This document shows, one piece after another, positions 35,031 to 48,174 of a stretch of DNA of 64,000 bases. Source of the DNA: Tipula vernalis (lineage: Eukaryota; Arthropoda; Insecta; Diptera; Tipulidae); contig OY282558.1 of NCBI GenBank assembly GCA_958295665.1, positions 354,943,448 through 355,007,447 on the forward strand. The letters are read 5' to 3'. How positions within the stretch are numbered: the stretch's first letter is position 1; each line of letters begins with the position of its first letter. The notes below the pieces were generated by a model that did not search any database, was not told the DNA's origin, and saw only the letters and a program-made list of their open reading frames with translations. The position numbers and the translations under genes were made by a program.

Positions 35031-36425
35031 CAACTTGTTTTTAGGGGAGATGCCACTATTTCGGTAGAGGAATCGATAGAGATTATGGCGGTGTCGAAGG
35101 CTTTTTCTATGTCAATAAAGGCGGCGATGGTCGATCGGCCGAACCGTTTAGAGTTTTTGATAAAATTTTTGAGCCTAAGTATAGCTTGCGTTGAAGAGTG
35201 TCCAGCACGGAATCCGAATTGTTCATCAGGAGTGTAGGGTTGGAGCAGTGAAAGTAATCTATTGAGAATGATTATTTCAGTTATTTTGCTTAATCCGTTT
35301 AGGAGTGAAATGGGGCGAGTGTTTTCTATTCTGTTGCATGGCTTTCCTGGCTTAGGAATATGTATGATTTTGCCGATCTTCCAGCAGTCTGGAAAGTAAC
35401 CAGTGTCAATATAGGTGAAGTGAGTGACTGTTTTCTCTGGGAGGTTTTTTAGAGCTGTATTAGGAATATTGTCATCCCCAGGAACTTTTCTCTTGTTGAG
35501 GTGACGAATAATGTTGAAAATTTCGTCTTTATCTACCATCGTATTGATTGGATCGAGCGGTTGGGAGTTAAGAAAATTAGCAATGTTATTATTGACTAAC
35601 AACTCGAAATGGGGATCTTTGAATGCCTCGTTCTGAGTATGCACTTTTTCGTAGTGGGATGCTATTTGTTCAGAAATTTATTTAGGATCTATGCTAGGAT
35701 GGGGATCTCGCTGAATCTGGGTGATTGAATTGAATTTCTTCCCATTGAGCTTCCTAATTTCGTTAAGAATTTCGGAGGAATTATCGGGCACTTCTTTCAA
35801 TCTTCTTTTGAAGCTTGCATTTTTCAGTTCACTAAACCAACAGGAAATCAGCTTCGAAAGGAGATTGATTTCAGTTTTTGAGACGGAACCTGGATATTTA
35901 TAATGGAGACGGTTTATGCGGTTTCGTTGCTTAATTAGGGATTGGAGCTGGTGTGGTAGTTTTGCGTTATCCTTACTTTGGGTAAGTGGAATAGTTTTCT
36001 CAATGACAAGCTGGATTGTTTTGGTAAGAGTGGAAGCCTTTTCCTCAATTTCAGCGATGGTGACAGGGACTGGGTGGGTGCTCATCTAGGAGGTTTTGAT
36101 AAATGTGGACTTTGAATTTGGCCCAATTGGCTTGGGCGAAGTTCCGGTAGTTCTTTTTTGATTGGAATTCAGTTTGAGCGGGACTGTAAAAAGCACAGGA
36201 AAGTGGTCGGAACAAAACTCATGTAAAGTTTGAAGATTGTTTTGCAAAGTGATATTCTTGGATAATATTAAGTCGAGAATTGAAATTTCCTTAGGAAAGG
36301 TTGGGTCGCTTGGGGCGTTTAATTGTAGACTAGAATTTAAGCATAGCTTAAACAGTGCTAGACCATTCTGGTTGCTGTTTGGGCAGTTCCAGGCTTCATG
36401 TCAAGAGTTGAAATCTCCGTCAAAT
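35031..36425 (-). pseudogene. Truncated Jockey-type LINE: endonuclease end, linker and reverse transcriptase start
   Basis: From the right, 36425-36090 carries the end of the endonuclease (GDFNS, HEAWNCPNSNQNGLALFKL, ILDLILSKNITLQ, SDHFPVLFTV). 36085-35678 is an open 135-codon linker with FKRRLKEVPDNSSEILNEIR. 35644-35030 is the polymerase start: KRKVPGDDNIPNTALKNLP, TRPISLLNGLSKITE, EQFGFRAGHSSTQAI and the catalytic FIDIEKAFDT. The element stops right after this motif, so FADD and the C-terminal half are gone. The right end is cut by the DNA transposon starting near 36425. It differs in sequence from the Jockey copy at 27.4-32.0 kb. Confidence 0.85.
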
Positions 36426-37093
36426 TACATAAACAATACTGGAAAATACATATAAATATTGGAATATTGATAAATAATATTGAAAAATACATAACAAAAA
36501 TTTTATTAAATGAAATTTTTTCATAAAATACACATACTTGCATATTTAATATGGAATACTACATAAATAATTTGTAAAAAAGATAAAAAAAGGACAAATT
36601 CATAGAGCCGATCCGAAAACACGTTTATTCATTAATTTGCGTTGCTCTACCTACAGTGTATACACTACTCAGATTTAATTTTATAAATAAATAATTAATT
36701 ATCCTAAAACATATTGAAATTTGGTTTATATATACATATATTATATTTAATTAATAATAATTCAAATTTTAACAATTCAAGGTATGTAAAAGTGATATCA
36801 AAATTTTGTGTTTCTAACCTATAAAATTGAAGGTGAGTTAGAGTTCCAAAACTACAAGTCTGATTTTTATTCATAAAATTGTTCATAAGTACAAATCGTA
36901 AAGAATTTTTTTATTATTTATTATTATAATTACAATTTAAGAATAGATAAGTACTGTAACTATATATAGTCTTATAATAATTGAATTGTCTGAACAGTTA
37001 GGTTAGCTGTTTTGTTACATCAGTTGTAAATTTGGGGCTCTAATAAAAATTATTGCTAATATTTTTTAAATTTATTATTACAAAGTTTTAAAG

Positions 37094-39320
37094 ATGTTGC
37101 TCAATTGCCTCTCTTTGGGATTCAACTATGTGTCTGTTACTCTAAAGGACTATGAGAAGCATATAAAGATACATGAAAATGAGGAAAATGCTAAATTTAG
37201 GTGTTACCGAAATTGTTTTGCTATATTTAATAATTTTAATTCCTTCAAATCGCATTTATTTCGAAAACACAATGACAAAAAATATAATCGAGTACTATTT
37301 AAAAAAAAAAATTAATAATTGTGTGAAATTAATAATTGTGTAACAACTGTAACAAAGAAATAATACGGCATTATAGTCAACATATTTTAAACAAAGAAAT
37401 AGTTTACTGCCCGTTTTACTGTAAAACCATTTTTAGACACTGTAACACTTTCCGTAGCCACATGTTTCAGAAGCATAGGGCTGTGGAAAGTTTGTAGTCG
37501 AGCTTAGCGTCAGAAAATAATTTTGATAATTGTGGGCAACTAGTCATTTCACTTCCGCTGCAAAACTTAGAACCCCAGACTTGTGCAAACGTTCAAACGA
37601 TTGGGAAGTTTGCTTTAGAACAAAAAAGTAAATATATTGTGCCCGATTCTACAATAAATTTCATTTTTGAAATTTTTTTTCTTTTGCTAATCATCAGCAT
37701 GAACAAATTAATTTTAATTTAGATAAGACTTGTAGTCAATTAAGCATACCTCATTTGTCAAACAATTTGCAACAGGCTATTTCAAAATTTAATTTATTTG
37801 AACAATTTAAAACTTCTCACCTTAGATCAAAATATTTTAAAAATTATCTTAATCTAGTAGAGCCTAGTGAAATATCATTAGGCATCAACAATGAGCATAA
37901 AATGTTTAGTTACTTTTATATACCAATTTCGCAAACTATTCAAAAGCTAATTGAAGATGATAGTCTTATTACCGCAACCAAACCAAGTTCGAATATTATA
38001 TATGATTATGATAATGGCACTAATTACAGGGAAAGCAATTTTTTATCTGGTATTGAGAAAAGAATTGAAATAATCCTGTATCAAGATGGTTTTGAAGTAT
38101 GCAATCCACTAGGCTCTGCCAAAACTATTCATAAATTGGTAGGAGTTTATATGATGTTAGGAAATGTAAAATATGAAATTAGATCCAAAAGAGACAACAT
38201 TTAACTTGTTCTTCTGTGCAAGGAAAATTTTTTAAAAAACTTTGGAATCAACAAAGTTTTTGAACAATTAATTCACGATTTAAAAATTTTGGAAACTGAA
38301 GGCATACAAATGACGCCAACTAGTAATCCAATTAAAGCAAGTGTTATTGCGTGGACCGGCGACAATCTAGGTGTTTATCAATTATATGGATTGTGTGAAA
38401 ATTGCAGTAGTGTCTCATACTTTTGTAGATATTGCTATATTTCAAGAGCTGATTTGAACAATTTTGATATTTTTCCTAAGGAAAGTCGAAGCATTGAATC
38501 ATACAACCAAGATCTAATTAATTTAAATTCAGAAAACAATATCCATCATCGCGGACTGAAATTTGGTTCAATTTTGTACGAATTAAAATTCTTTCACGTG
38601 GCCAATCCGGGCCTTCCACCATGTATTGCTCACGACATTTTTGAAGGAATATCTGGACGTGATTTGTACCTGATATTAAATTTTATATTTAACCATAATA
38701 TAGTGACGGAAAGCTGGCTAATTTCGTCCTTTAAGATGATAACTAGAAAGTTGCAACTTTCAATCCTGTTTAATATTAATCACAAAAAAAAATGTATTAC
38801 GGGTAAAGCCTATGATATATGGATTTCAATAATAATTATTCCATATTGTTTCCTAAACCGTAAATTTCAAAATAGTGACATTTTTGATAGTCCCATTTGG
38901 AAAATGTATTCTATACTAGTTGAGTTATGTCGTATTATAACTAGTTCGAAGTTTGATGAGTCTCTTCTAACATCTCTTCATTTTGCAATCCAACAGTACA
39001 TATCATTTCGCATTTTAAATTTTTCCGAACATAAACTCACTACCAAACATCAATATTTCAAAAACGCTGTATGTAATTTAAAAAATTTTATTCATGTTGA
39101 AAAATCGCTTTCTTATCTGCATCAAATATATCAATCAAACTTAACAGGTAACCGTGTCAATCGGACAATAATGCCATTTAAACCAATTCAATTAGACCCA
39201 GAGATGTATAACATAACAATTCCAGAAAATTATAGGATAGTAACCAAAAAAATTTCTTTTTTTCGGAGGGTGGATTCATTGTTACCTCAATATCTAACTC
39301 GAACGAAATTTCTGTTATGA
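37094..39320 (+). pseudogene. Putative transposase with N-terminal C2H2-like finger
   Basis: Three open segments in order: 37094-37315 (a C2H2-like finger, CYRNCFAIFNNFNSFKSHLF then H), 37755-38204 and 38289-39320. The second ends with EIILYQDGFEVCNPLGSAKT and IHKLVGVYMMLGNVKYEIRS. The third has VIAWTGDNLGVYQLYGLCEN, FCRYCYISRADL, PPCIAHDIFEGISGRDLYLI and LTTKHQYFKNAVCNLKNF. From memory, this block order is shared with animal transposon proteins usually grouped with EnSpm/CACTA. Acidic residues in YQDGFE, GDN and HDIFEG are candidates for the active site. The break at 38204-38289 is a frameshift. The gap at 37315-37755 holds further coding-like sequence (FRHCNTFRSHMFQKHR region) with stops. 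Confidence 0.55.
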
Positions 39321-39581
39321 AAATTAATTCAATTTTTTTAACAATAGAAAAATCCGATGTACTATTTTTTTTAGTTAGTATTTCAATCGCTAACAGATTT
39401 TTCAACTTATAGTGCGGTTCTTTTAAATAAATTAAAATAAAGCACAACAGTTAAAGCTTACTCCTACAATAATAAGCATTTTTTATCTCTTCCATCAAGT
39501 TCCTTCAGGTATCAATTTTATAAAATTATTGTTTGTTTATACATATATTTTTTAAAACTTTTAAATTATGTATTATCTTAG

Positions 39582-41236
39582 ATGGACCAAACGCTTTATA
39601 AAATTACAAATTCACTCCGTTCGATAGAAAAACTTATTTGCTGTGAACCAACTATCGCGGATATAATAAAAACAGGTAATTTATTCAAAATACTTTATAA
39701 GCTTAAAGATTTTTTGTAATTCGATTTTTTTTATTCAGCTAATGACAATAGAATTATTGGTACAACCATCGTAACAAATTCAGATGGCTACGAGGTATCC
39801 TCAGAGGTTATCCTAACCATACTTAAAGAAACTTCGTTAATTATTTACTAGAAAAAGAATTATGGGTACCAGAATCAATTACTATGGGTTCTTTCAATAT
39901 CGAAAGCGTAAATCAGAATTTAGACGCAGAAGTAAATGAATCCAATGTTATAGATGTATTACCAGTTATTACAACTAATTCATCAGTTACTTTAACTGAT
40001 GGTTATTTAACAAACACAAGTTCATTGTCGACAATTAATTTTGAATTTGAAGAAATATCATGAACATAAATTAAAATGGATTATACAAATATATTACCGC
40101 CGTATATTAGCAAGTTATTAAATAAAAAACAACAATTGGGCAGCCACATTCATTTATTTGTCAGGACTATTGTACACGAATTAAGAAAACCATCGCAAAT
40201 AATATCTGTTTCGAAATTTAAAAGCATCTGTGGGGAAATAGGTTCTTTATATCCTAATACATTTTACCGTAAATCAGCAGACAATAAATATTTTATATCT
40301 ACTGACACTGATTGGCTAGCGAATATAATAGTTAACCATAATAATTATTTGAATAAATTGACAGATAGCTACAATAAATTAAAACCAAATGTACCACTAA
40401 ATCGAAGAAGAATATCGGCGTCTTTAAGTGCATCCTGTTCGAATTGGCAGCCAAAAATTATGGAGATGAGACGCTAGAAAATTTAAAACAAAAACAAAAA
40501 TGGTTATGTTCAATAAAAAATCAATTAAATGTGTCAGTCGAATGTGATGTTAAAATTGCGGAATATATGCAATGCTGCTTTCCAGAAATAAGACTGTTTT
40601 TGAACAATCAAAATCCAGTGCCCACAATTGACCAAACAATAGATGCTTGGCCTTTCCCCATAAAAATATTTTTATGGGGTACACATCAACTCAAAGACAG
40701 AGAAATTAAAAGACACTTCTCCGCAGACTTTTCTGATTACGATTGCTTGAAAGCGTTGGCAGCATATTTTAAAGAGGATGTGGACCAAATTATAAATTTT
40801 TGTGACGTAAGGAAATTTAAATGGGTTATGGAATAGAATTATTAATTTACTGTTTTTTTTTTTCAGATTGACCTTAGTTTAAACTCAATTTCTTCTTCGA
40901 CAAATACGCCTTGGATTGCAGCAACAGGTAATTATTCTTTTATTATTATATTATTTTCTTTTTTATTTTAATTTTTATTGTATTTTTAATATATTTGCAG
41001 CATTAACTGAGGATGATACTGATACTACTCACATCTACTATTGTTTTGTAGAGAAAAAGTTGGTCAATTCTGAGGCAACAGATTTTATGGATGCGATACA
41101 AATTTTAGTAGCTTTATATTACATACTTAATATAAAATATGATAAATCGGTTTCGTTGACAATGGAGTTTATTCAACGATGTTTTTTGAATTTATATCAC
41201 AAAAACGTAAGGGGCGGGAAACGACATATGAATTAA
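39582..41236 (+). CDS. Second gene of the EnSpm-like element, multi-exon, function unknown
   Basis: Begins MDQTLYKITNSLRSIEKL at 39582. Splice sites are visible: donor ACAG/GTAATT near 39674 with acceptor TTCAG/CTAATG near 39739; donor GAC/GTAAGG at 40804 with acceptor TTTCAG/ATTGAC near 40866; donor CAACAG/GTAATT near 40926 with acceptor TTGCAG/CATTAAC near 41001. Coding segments include NIESVNQNLDAEVNESNVID (about 39900), the 133-codon frame at 40076 (TNILPPYISKLLNKKQQLGS), DETLENLKQKQKWLCSIKN at 40460 and TDFMDAIQILVALYYILNIK at 41080. Frameshifts near 39845 and 40445 and two stops before 40076 mean it is probably broken, or that some introns were missed. I do not recognise the protein. 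Its position suggests an accessory transposition protein. Confidence 0.45.
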
Positions 41237-41854
41237 TTAAGCAAAGTGGACAAATTAATAAAAAAAAAATCGAAAGTAATGTTGTATAAGGAAAACATGC
41301 AATATTTTGTACCGGAATTTTTTTACAAAACCACTTGTGTGAGATATTTTTTTTTACCTAATTTTTAATATGCAAGTAGTGGAAAAACTGTATTTTTAAT
41401 CTTATTTTGAATGAGATTCTAATTTTTAATAATTAAACATTTTAAATGTATTGAAATACTTGTTAATAAATTATTATATTTGAATTGCATTATAATTGTT
41501 TTATTGAGACCTTTATTAAAAGTGTAGGTACATATTTTATATGGAATAAATATTAAATCAAATGCTGAAATATTCTTTTTATTTTATGTAATTTTACATA
41601 TATTTTATGTTTTTAATTTCAATAATTTGTATGTAAAATTTCATAATTGACTGAGAAAATTTTCATATAATTTTTGTTTTGGATTTCGTAAATTTTTATG
41701 TAAAATTACATATTTAATTGGAGAAATTTACATATTATGGATACTTAAAATTACATACATTTATGCATTGTACATGCAGAATGTAAATATTACATATAGA
41801 TAAGGGGCATTTTGTTTCCTACTATCTATATGTAAATATTTTTTACTGTGATGA

Positions 41855-44800
41855 TTATACCACAATTTGCATTCTATATATATATACATATATACAGAAT
41901 GTACTGTGCGGGATGTATTAGCGAATTATACTAATACAGCTAAATTCTCTTACAGCTAAATTTTTTCGTCTAGTTTAGGGAGACCATTTGGGATCGTCTT
42001 AGTAATTTAATAATTAATAGTAATAATGCATACCGGTGACCTATAAACATCAAGCTGTTAGTACTTAAATAGATGTCAAACTATTCAAACGGAGTCTCGC
42101 TCAAGTTGGCTTTTTTTATTACTGTATCGAATTTTACGCAATATTCAAGTACTAAAAATTGTTGAAGTGCAATTCACTGAAATGAGAAGTGCATTTAAAA
42201 CAATTTACAAATATATTCTAGCAAAACTCTTATCAGTATGTTTTAGCAAATAAAATGATATTACACAATTTGAACAACAAAACTTGAACACTTGTTAATT
42301 ATGGACTAAACGTATTTACTGTTTTATATTTTAATTTTGTTAATTGAATATGAATCGAATTACATTTGATTGACGAAAAAGTACGAAAGACGTTTGATGG
42401 ATTTTATAAATAATTGACATGAAATTATTCATTATTATAAAAATTGTTTAAAAGTACACATTGTTTTTAAAATCAAAAACCCAAATATGTAGTAACGTAT
42501 ACTAGTTTAGGGCTTAATGTTTGTACTATTTTCTACTTAATGAATTTAGTTAAGTTTAAGAAGTTATTATCGTCGTCATTTATTAATTTTACAAATTTTT
42601 ATATTACATTTTAAAAGCTGGTTTATTTTATGAATTTGAAACACTGTTATTAAAAATTTAAAACACAACATTTTGTTTAAGTGTATGGCTTTCTTCGAAT
42701 ACTTCTTAATCAAGAGTGAAATAATATCAACAAGTACGTCCTAAGACAATTTATTTTACAAAATTAGCACATTCTTGGCAAATAGTGAAAGTACCGGAGG
42801 CTACTTTTTAGACGGATACATTTTGCCTGATAACATCGTTGTTATATGTTCCTTGCATTTATCATTCCAATCTCAACCAGTGAAACCAGGCTATAAATAA
42901 CAGAGAGCCTGCACGAACGACAATTCAAATGGCGTACTTCCATTGATGTGTTCAACTTGACATCGGGGCGATTAAAACTTTACTGAACTTTATGTATTTT
43001 ATTCTAGTTCGCGATTCAGCCACGATTGTTTAGGTCATATTAGCGTTCACTTTATTTTTTTCAAAAGACGATCTTGCATTTATTATTATATGACGCTAAT
43101 GCTTTCAATGAGGTGTACCTTTTCCAAGCCAACAAACTCTATAAACTATATGCACTTAAATATGTAAAATAAAATAAAATTTAAATTCATTTCATCGAAA
43201 AGCAATCAATATTATGCGAAACGGTAAAAAATGTTCTCCCAAAACAATAATAAAATAAATGTTTATGATATACAAAAACAAACAACTTGTCCATTTTCAC
43301 ACAACCACAATCCATATAAAATTTTATGATTTTTCCTCAAAACAACAACCGATGGCACTTTACATACAAACACATTTCCTTTTGTAGTGGTCAGTATTTC
43401 CCTCACTATTTTACATTACAAAGTATTACAAAGAATTTTACTTTTGGTTTTGTTTTGTTTATGCAGATGATGTAATTTCCTGTACAAACAAAAAAACGAG
43501 AAAATTATAAAATCTGAAAACCACTGTGTCTAAATTCAGATTTTCAGATAAATCTAACAAAAAATTGTTTGCTAAAAATATCTCTATGCAAAAAAAAACA
43601 AAAATAAAAAAAATATGAATCCGTCTCATCAACGTTTATAAGACTTTGCTACATACAAATTTGCTTCGATTTACAAACTGATTTAGATGTGTATTAGGTT
43701 GAGTATTAGAGCAAACAAATGCGTTGCAATTAAATTTTAAATCAACACTAAATACAATGTTTAGTATTGGTTTTGGGTTTATACAATATACAATGTAGGT
43801 GGTTGCATCACCGAATTTCTTTTTCGTTATTTTCCAACCACAAAGAAGTTTTCAACATAAATATTTGGGATGAGTTCTAATTATTTATTGTAAATATTAA
43901 TTAACAAAAAACAAATCAGAAATAATTAAATTTAATGTTTTACCCATATACATATATACAGTACGATAATTTGTATGGACTGCGGCCAAAAACCCGCCAA
44001 TTATACTTTAACATTATATGTTTTACAAATCACATGCAATAAAAATTTGGTTTTAAATCACAACCTATAAATTTAATGATTTTATTTGTTCAAAATGTGT
44101 TCGTACACTTACTAGTACATAAATAATTTTTTTTTCAATTAAATTAATTATTTCCAGTTTAATTGTTATTACTGTTTTTGGTTTTTTTGGGAAACAATTA
44201 ATTTTTTACAACAAAACGGTGTAAAAAATGTTGGGTTTTAGTGCGTGTACTCGTATTTACTAAATTATTCTCGCGCGTTTGATGACCTATTTCATGTATA
44301 CGTTTTTTTTGTTTGTTTTTTTTTTTGTTTGGGTAAACCTCCATTTTAACAACAGGCCAACAAATTTAATATAATTTATGCTGATTGATTTAGTTTGGAA
44401 TGAGAGCGATGGTAGACTTTGATCGAAGCCGCATATTATACAATGTAAAGAGGATTTGTGGTTTTACCAAACGATGACATACGATAATCAATAAGATGGG
44501 TTAAGTAAAGAATCTGTTTGGGACGGGAACGGTTTGTTATGGTTTGTTTGAAAACGGCACAAGGTAAACTATTTAGGATATTTCAAAACAGCTTGTTTGG
44601 CAGTTATATCCGACTTATACGATAACATTTTTCCTAAAATTCGGCAACGTATACAAATTCTAGAAGCAAAGTAACCAGCCCCTATATTTAACTTTTAGAG
44701 AATATTGTAGTATCGGGGAAGGCGAATCAAAAAAAAAAAAAAAAAAAAACAAACGTTTCTATTCAACGACCTGTTTTACTTTGTTTTACTATAGTAAAAT

Positions 44801-45400
44801 AAACCTTGAGATTTTTAGAGATTTATCTGTTTTGAGGTTCCTGAGTCCGAAAAAATTGGATTTCGAAATGGTGTCTGTCTGTCAGTCTGTATCCTCTCTA
44901 TGGCCCAAATGGTTTAACCAATCGAATTGAAATTTTTGATTTTTGATAAATTGGGAGGTCCCAGTAAGGTTTCAAAAAACTACTTAATACAAAATGTTTC
45001 CAAAAACATAAAATTTCTCAAAATTCTCTGTTCGTAAAAGAAAGTCGTGTGTTGGCCACACCTCCATTTTTTTTTTTTTTATTAACAAAATATCACGAAG
45101 CAGACGTGATAGTTGCTTCCTTATTGAATTGGTTCTTCTTTTTTATTTTGCACAATAGCGAATAATACAAGCTCTAATAGTATCGACGATCAGGAGGGTA
45201 ATGTTTTCATAAAAATGTTTACTAAATTCTTAAACTGTCTATATATTAGTAAAAATCAACTCGTGCGTTAAACGGAAAATGAATCTTATTAATGTTTATT
45301 CATTTTTAAAGTTTACTAAGCAAAATCAATTATTTTAGTTAAACACAATATAAAATAATTGAATCAAAAAATAGCAAACTGATAGTAACTGATACTGAAA
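41855..45400. other. AT-rich DNA without supported genes
   Basis: No coding sequence is recognised. Poly-T and poly-A runs are frequent (A-run at about 44730-44748). A short palindromic word, CATTCTATATATATATACAT, sits at 41871. Near 44870 a GTCTGTCTGTCAGTCTGT stretch is followed by TCTATGGCCCAAATGGTTTA, a phrase-like sequence that looks like part of an interspersed repeat of unknown family. Confidence 0.45.
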
Positions 45401-45621
45401 TAGCTTCTACAATAATTACTTAATTATACATGTGGTCAATTGGAAAAATCTCTAGGATGAAAACTGTAGAATTTTTTATTAATCAAATTTTGTTTGGGAA
45501 CGATACGACATCAAACTAATGTTTGACTATCAAAAATCAGGGAAGGGATTTTTAATGCTGGAACAGCTGGCTATGTGGCAAAATCTCTAAGATTAGATCC
45601 ACTGAATTTTATATATAACCG

Positions 45622-48174
45622 TTCTAACGTTAATTTAAAGTGTAGATTGACACTAAAAAAAAGTGTAAGAAATAAGTTGTAGGAAAAGTGTTAAAAAAAA
45701 GATACTAACGTTAAAAAATTTAGCTACACAAAAAAGCGTTAAATGAGAAATAAAAAAAGCATTTTTTTCTCGTATTTCGATTTAAAATTAATAATGCAGA
45801 AAGGTTATATAAAATTACCAAAATTAACCAAATTTGTAATTAATCAAAACGTTATATGTTGTATCAATTAATTAAATAAACCATTAAAAAGTTTTGAATA
45901 CTAACATGAGGGCGAAAGTGCCGCATTGAATCAAATAACACAAATTTAATGGATATTCTTATGTAGGGACTATACTCCACATATTGAGAATATAATAAGA
46001 TGGTTAGAATATGATGGGTTTGGCTCGAATGATGAATTTTCAAAAAATTAAGAAATTTTTCTAAAATGATTTGAAAGCGGTACTACACTAAGTCAATTAA
46101 CACAAATTTTAGAGATGTGCTCATATACTATATGCAACGGATCGGGAATAAGCTGGTTAGAAGTGCATATGCCATTCACATAATGGGTTGGGATTGAATA
46201 ATAATTTTTCAAAAATTAACAAATTTAAGTATATAGAACAACAAAAAAAAAGTATATTTACAACACATCTGTGAACCCACTAAAAATTGTTTGCTTTCGG
46301 CAGTCGACGGTATAAAAAGGTAGTGAACACCCTATTTGTCACCCCTACCACTGTTACAAGAGAATATTATATTTTGCATGTGTGCGGTTAGTAATAATTC
46401 CCAAATAATTCCTATCGGTGAATTAATATCTTCTTCGCACAATACTGAAGCCATTAAACGGTTGTTAGATGATCTAAGAATAATAATGCTCAGATATTTT
46501 CTACCGAAATGTTTTGTACCAGATTGGTATTGGGCTTTTAGAATATTTAAACTTTACTTATGATGTGTTAACATCAAATAAACTACCAGATAAAGTTGGC
46601 AGTTATTTGTTGTAAGCAATTCGTGAATATAATTTCAATTCAAGGCCACACACAAATACAATAAAATGACTTCGGAGGTACGGAATTGTATTTTAGATGT
46701 TTTTTGTATTTTACTAAATAGTAAACATTTAGCCGAAATCCATTTTATTTTTGAATCATTTTGTTTTATATTGTGTTCGAGGTTTTCAAGCCATCTAGTT
46801 TCAGGGTCCCTTAATAGTTTAAAAAAAAGTGTTAAATGGTACATGCAACAATTTGAAAATAACACTGCAGAATGAAGATCTATCCAAAGTACATCATTTT
46901 TTAGTAAATCTATATTTAGTAGCAGCCCTTATTTTACCAGATACAATAATATTTATTTAAATGTAAAACAACAAATTAAAATTGAAAACGATAATAGCCA
47001 AATTAATAGTTTTTTTAACGAAGGATTTTTAATTTTTTCTATTAAAAGTTATATGGCGTATTTGCCACTTTGGGTTCCAATGAAACCGATTCAGTTCACA
47101 GTGGCAGATTAAAATTAACATTAAAGATCTACGAAAACAGCCCAGCATTAGTTTCAACAAAAAATAACATTTCGATAGATGCTTCTTTTCCTATACCTTT
47201 CATTTTAGAAAAAGTTCTTCCGTCGCCTCTAACTGAAACTCGAAATTGCTCGAAATGTAGACCAACACCTTTTTTTTTTAACCTGCCTTGAGACCAACGT
47301 TTTATGTTCCTCTTAAAGATGGTTTTAAAATTAAACCAATGCTCGCTCAGCAATTTGCAATCAACCATAGATTTTCAGAGACCGTGTTGTTCGAAATGCC
47401 TAATAACTAATGAAATTAGCCGACAATTATTTCTAGATCATGAAGATCTTCATTTAAAAGGAATAATTCACCTTGAATCGATAAAGCTGAAAAATTCGAA
47501 TAGTCATTTTTGTGCCTATATTAAGCGACACAATAATAATTGGGAGTTACATGACGATAAGTTGCGATTTCCCCTAGAAATCAGTGCAGCAACTAAAATT
47601 AATCCAACAATTTTAATTTATTTATTTATACAAAATTTTTGAAAATTTGTTGCATAAGATCAAGCCATTAATCATGAATAGCAAATATAGAATTAAAAAC
47701 ATAAAAGAGATACGTTATGTTAATAGAATATACTATATTCACCACTCGAGCACATCCCTGATATTTGGGTTAATTAACTTAGTGTAGTTCCGCTTTCAAA
47801 TCATTTTGGGAAAATTTCTTAATTAGAGCCCAACCCATCATATTCTAACCATCTTATTATATTCTCAATTCGTCGAATACAGTCCCTACGTAAGCATATC
47901 TACTAAATTTGTGTTATTTCATTTAATGCGGCACATAACATATAACATTTTTATTAATTCCAAATTTGGTTAATTTTGGCAATTTTAAATAATCTTTCTG
48001 CATTATTAATTTTAAATCGAAATCCGAGAAAAAAATGCTTCTTTATTTCTCATTTAACGCTTTTTTGTGTAGCTACATTTTTTAACGTTAGTAACTTTTT
48101 TCAACACGTTTTCTACCACTTATTTCTTACAATGTTTTTAGTGTCCAACTATACACTTTAAATTAACGTTAGAA
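45622..48174 (+). mobile_element. Mutator/NOF-like DNA transposon with long inverted repeats
   Basis: The terminal repeats begin TTCTAACGTTAATTTAAAGT at both ends. They run for about 510 bp on the left (to ~46130) and about 430 bp on the right (from ~47745), with scattered differences and indels. Within the repeats, words such as AATAACACAAATTTA, GGTTAGAATATGATGGGTT and TTGAAAGCGGNACTACACTA are shared, and the left repeat itself contains a partial internal duplication. Long inverted repeats and the transposase type fit Mutator-like elements. I could not find the expected ~9 bp target duplication. Confidence 0.7.
46336..47643 (+). pseudogene. Mutator/NOF-like transposase relic
   Basis: Broken into several frames. 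46336-46560 reads NNSQIIPIGELISSSHNTEA, IKRLLDD and CFVPDWYWAF, resembling the MULE catalytic region with its D-W-SWA block. 46666-46875 reads TSEVRNCILDVFCILLNSKH, LAEIHFIFESFCFIL, like the helical insertion after it. 47304-47642 reads RQLFLDHEDLHLKGIIHLES, HFCAYIKRHNNNWELHDD, a C-terminal domain known from NOF/foldback-associated proteins. Stops occur at about 46562 and 46873, with frameshifts around 47060 and 47290. The N-terminal part is missing or unreadable. The family assignment rests on recalled motif resemblance only. Confidence 0.55.

Larger units (their letters stand above)
36425..41853 (+). mobile_element. Two-gene DNA transposon, EnSpm/CACTA-like (tentative)
   Basis: The boundaries are approximate. 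The left one is where the LINE endonuclease frame breaks off. The right one is a terminus that reads CACAGTAAAAAATATTTACA on the minus strand, near 41853. Both flanks are rich in short repeats: on the right, ATGTAAAATTACATA-type palindromes at about 41585-41800; on the left, AAAATACATA words at 36440-36560. Two plus-strand genes lie inside. The terminal CAC and the transposase type suggest the EnSpm/CACTA group, but I found no matching left terminus or target duplication. Confidence 0.5.

Noticed and set aside
34803..35237. A 144-codon plus-strand gene
   Set aside because: Its second half is the antisense of the Jockey polymerase; only the first ~45 codons resemble a Penelope-like fragment.
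44870..45110. Coding exon or known repeat at the GTCTGTCTGTC stretch
   Set aside because: No frame gives a recognisable protein and no termini were found; left as unclassified interspersed sequence.
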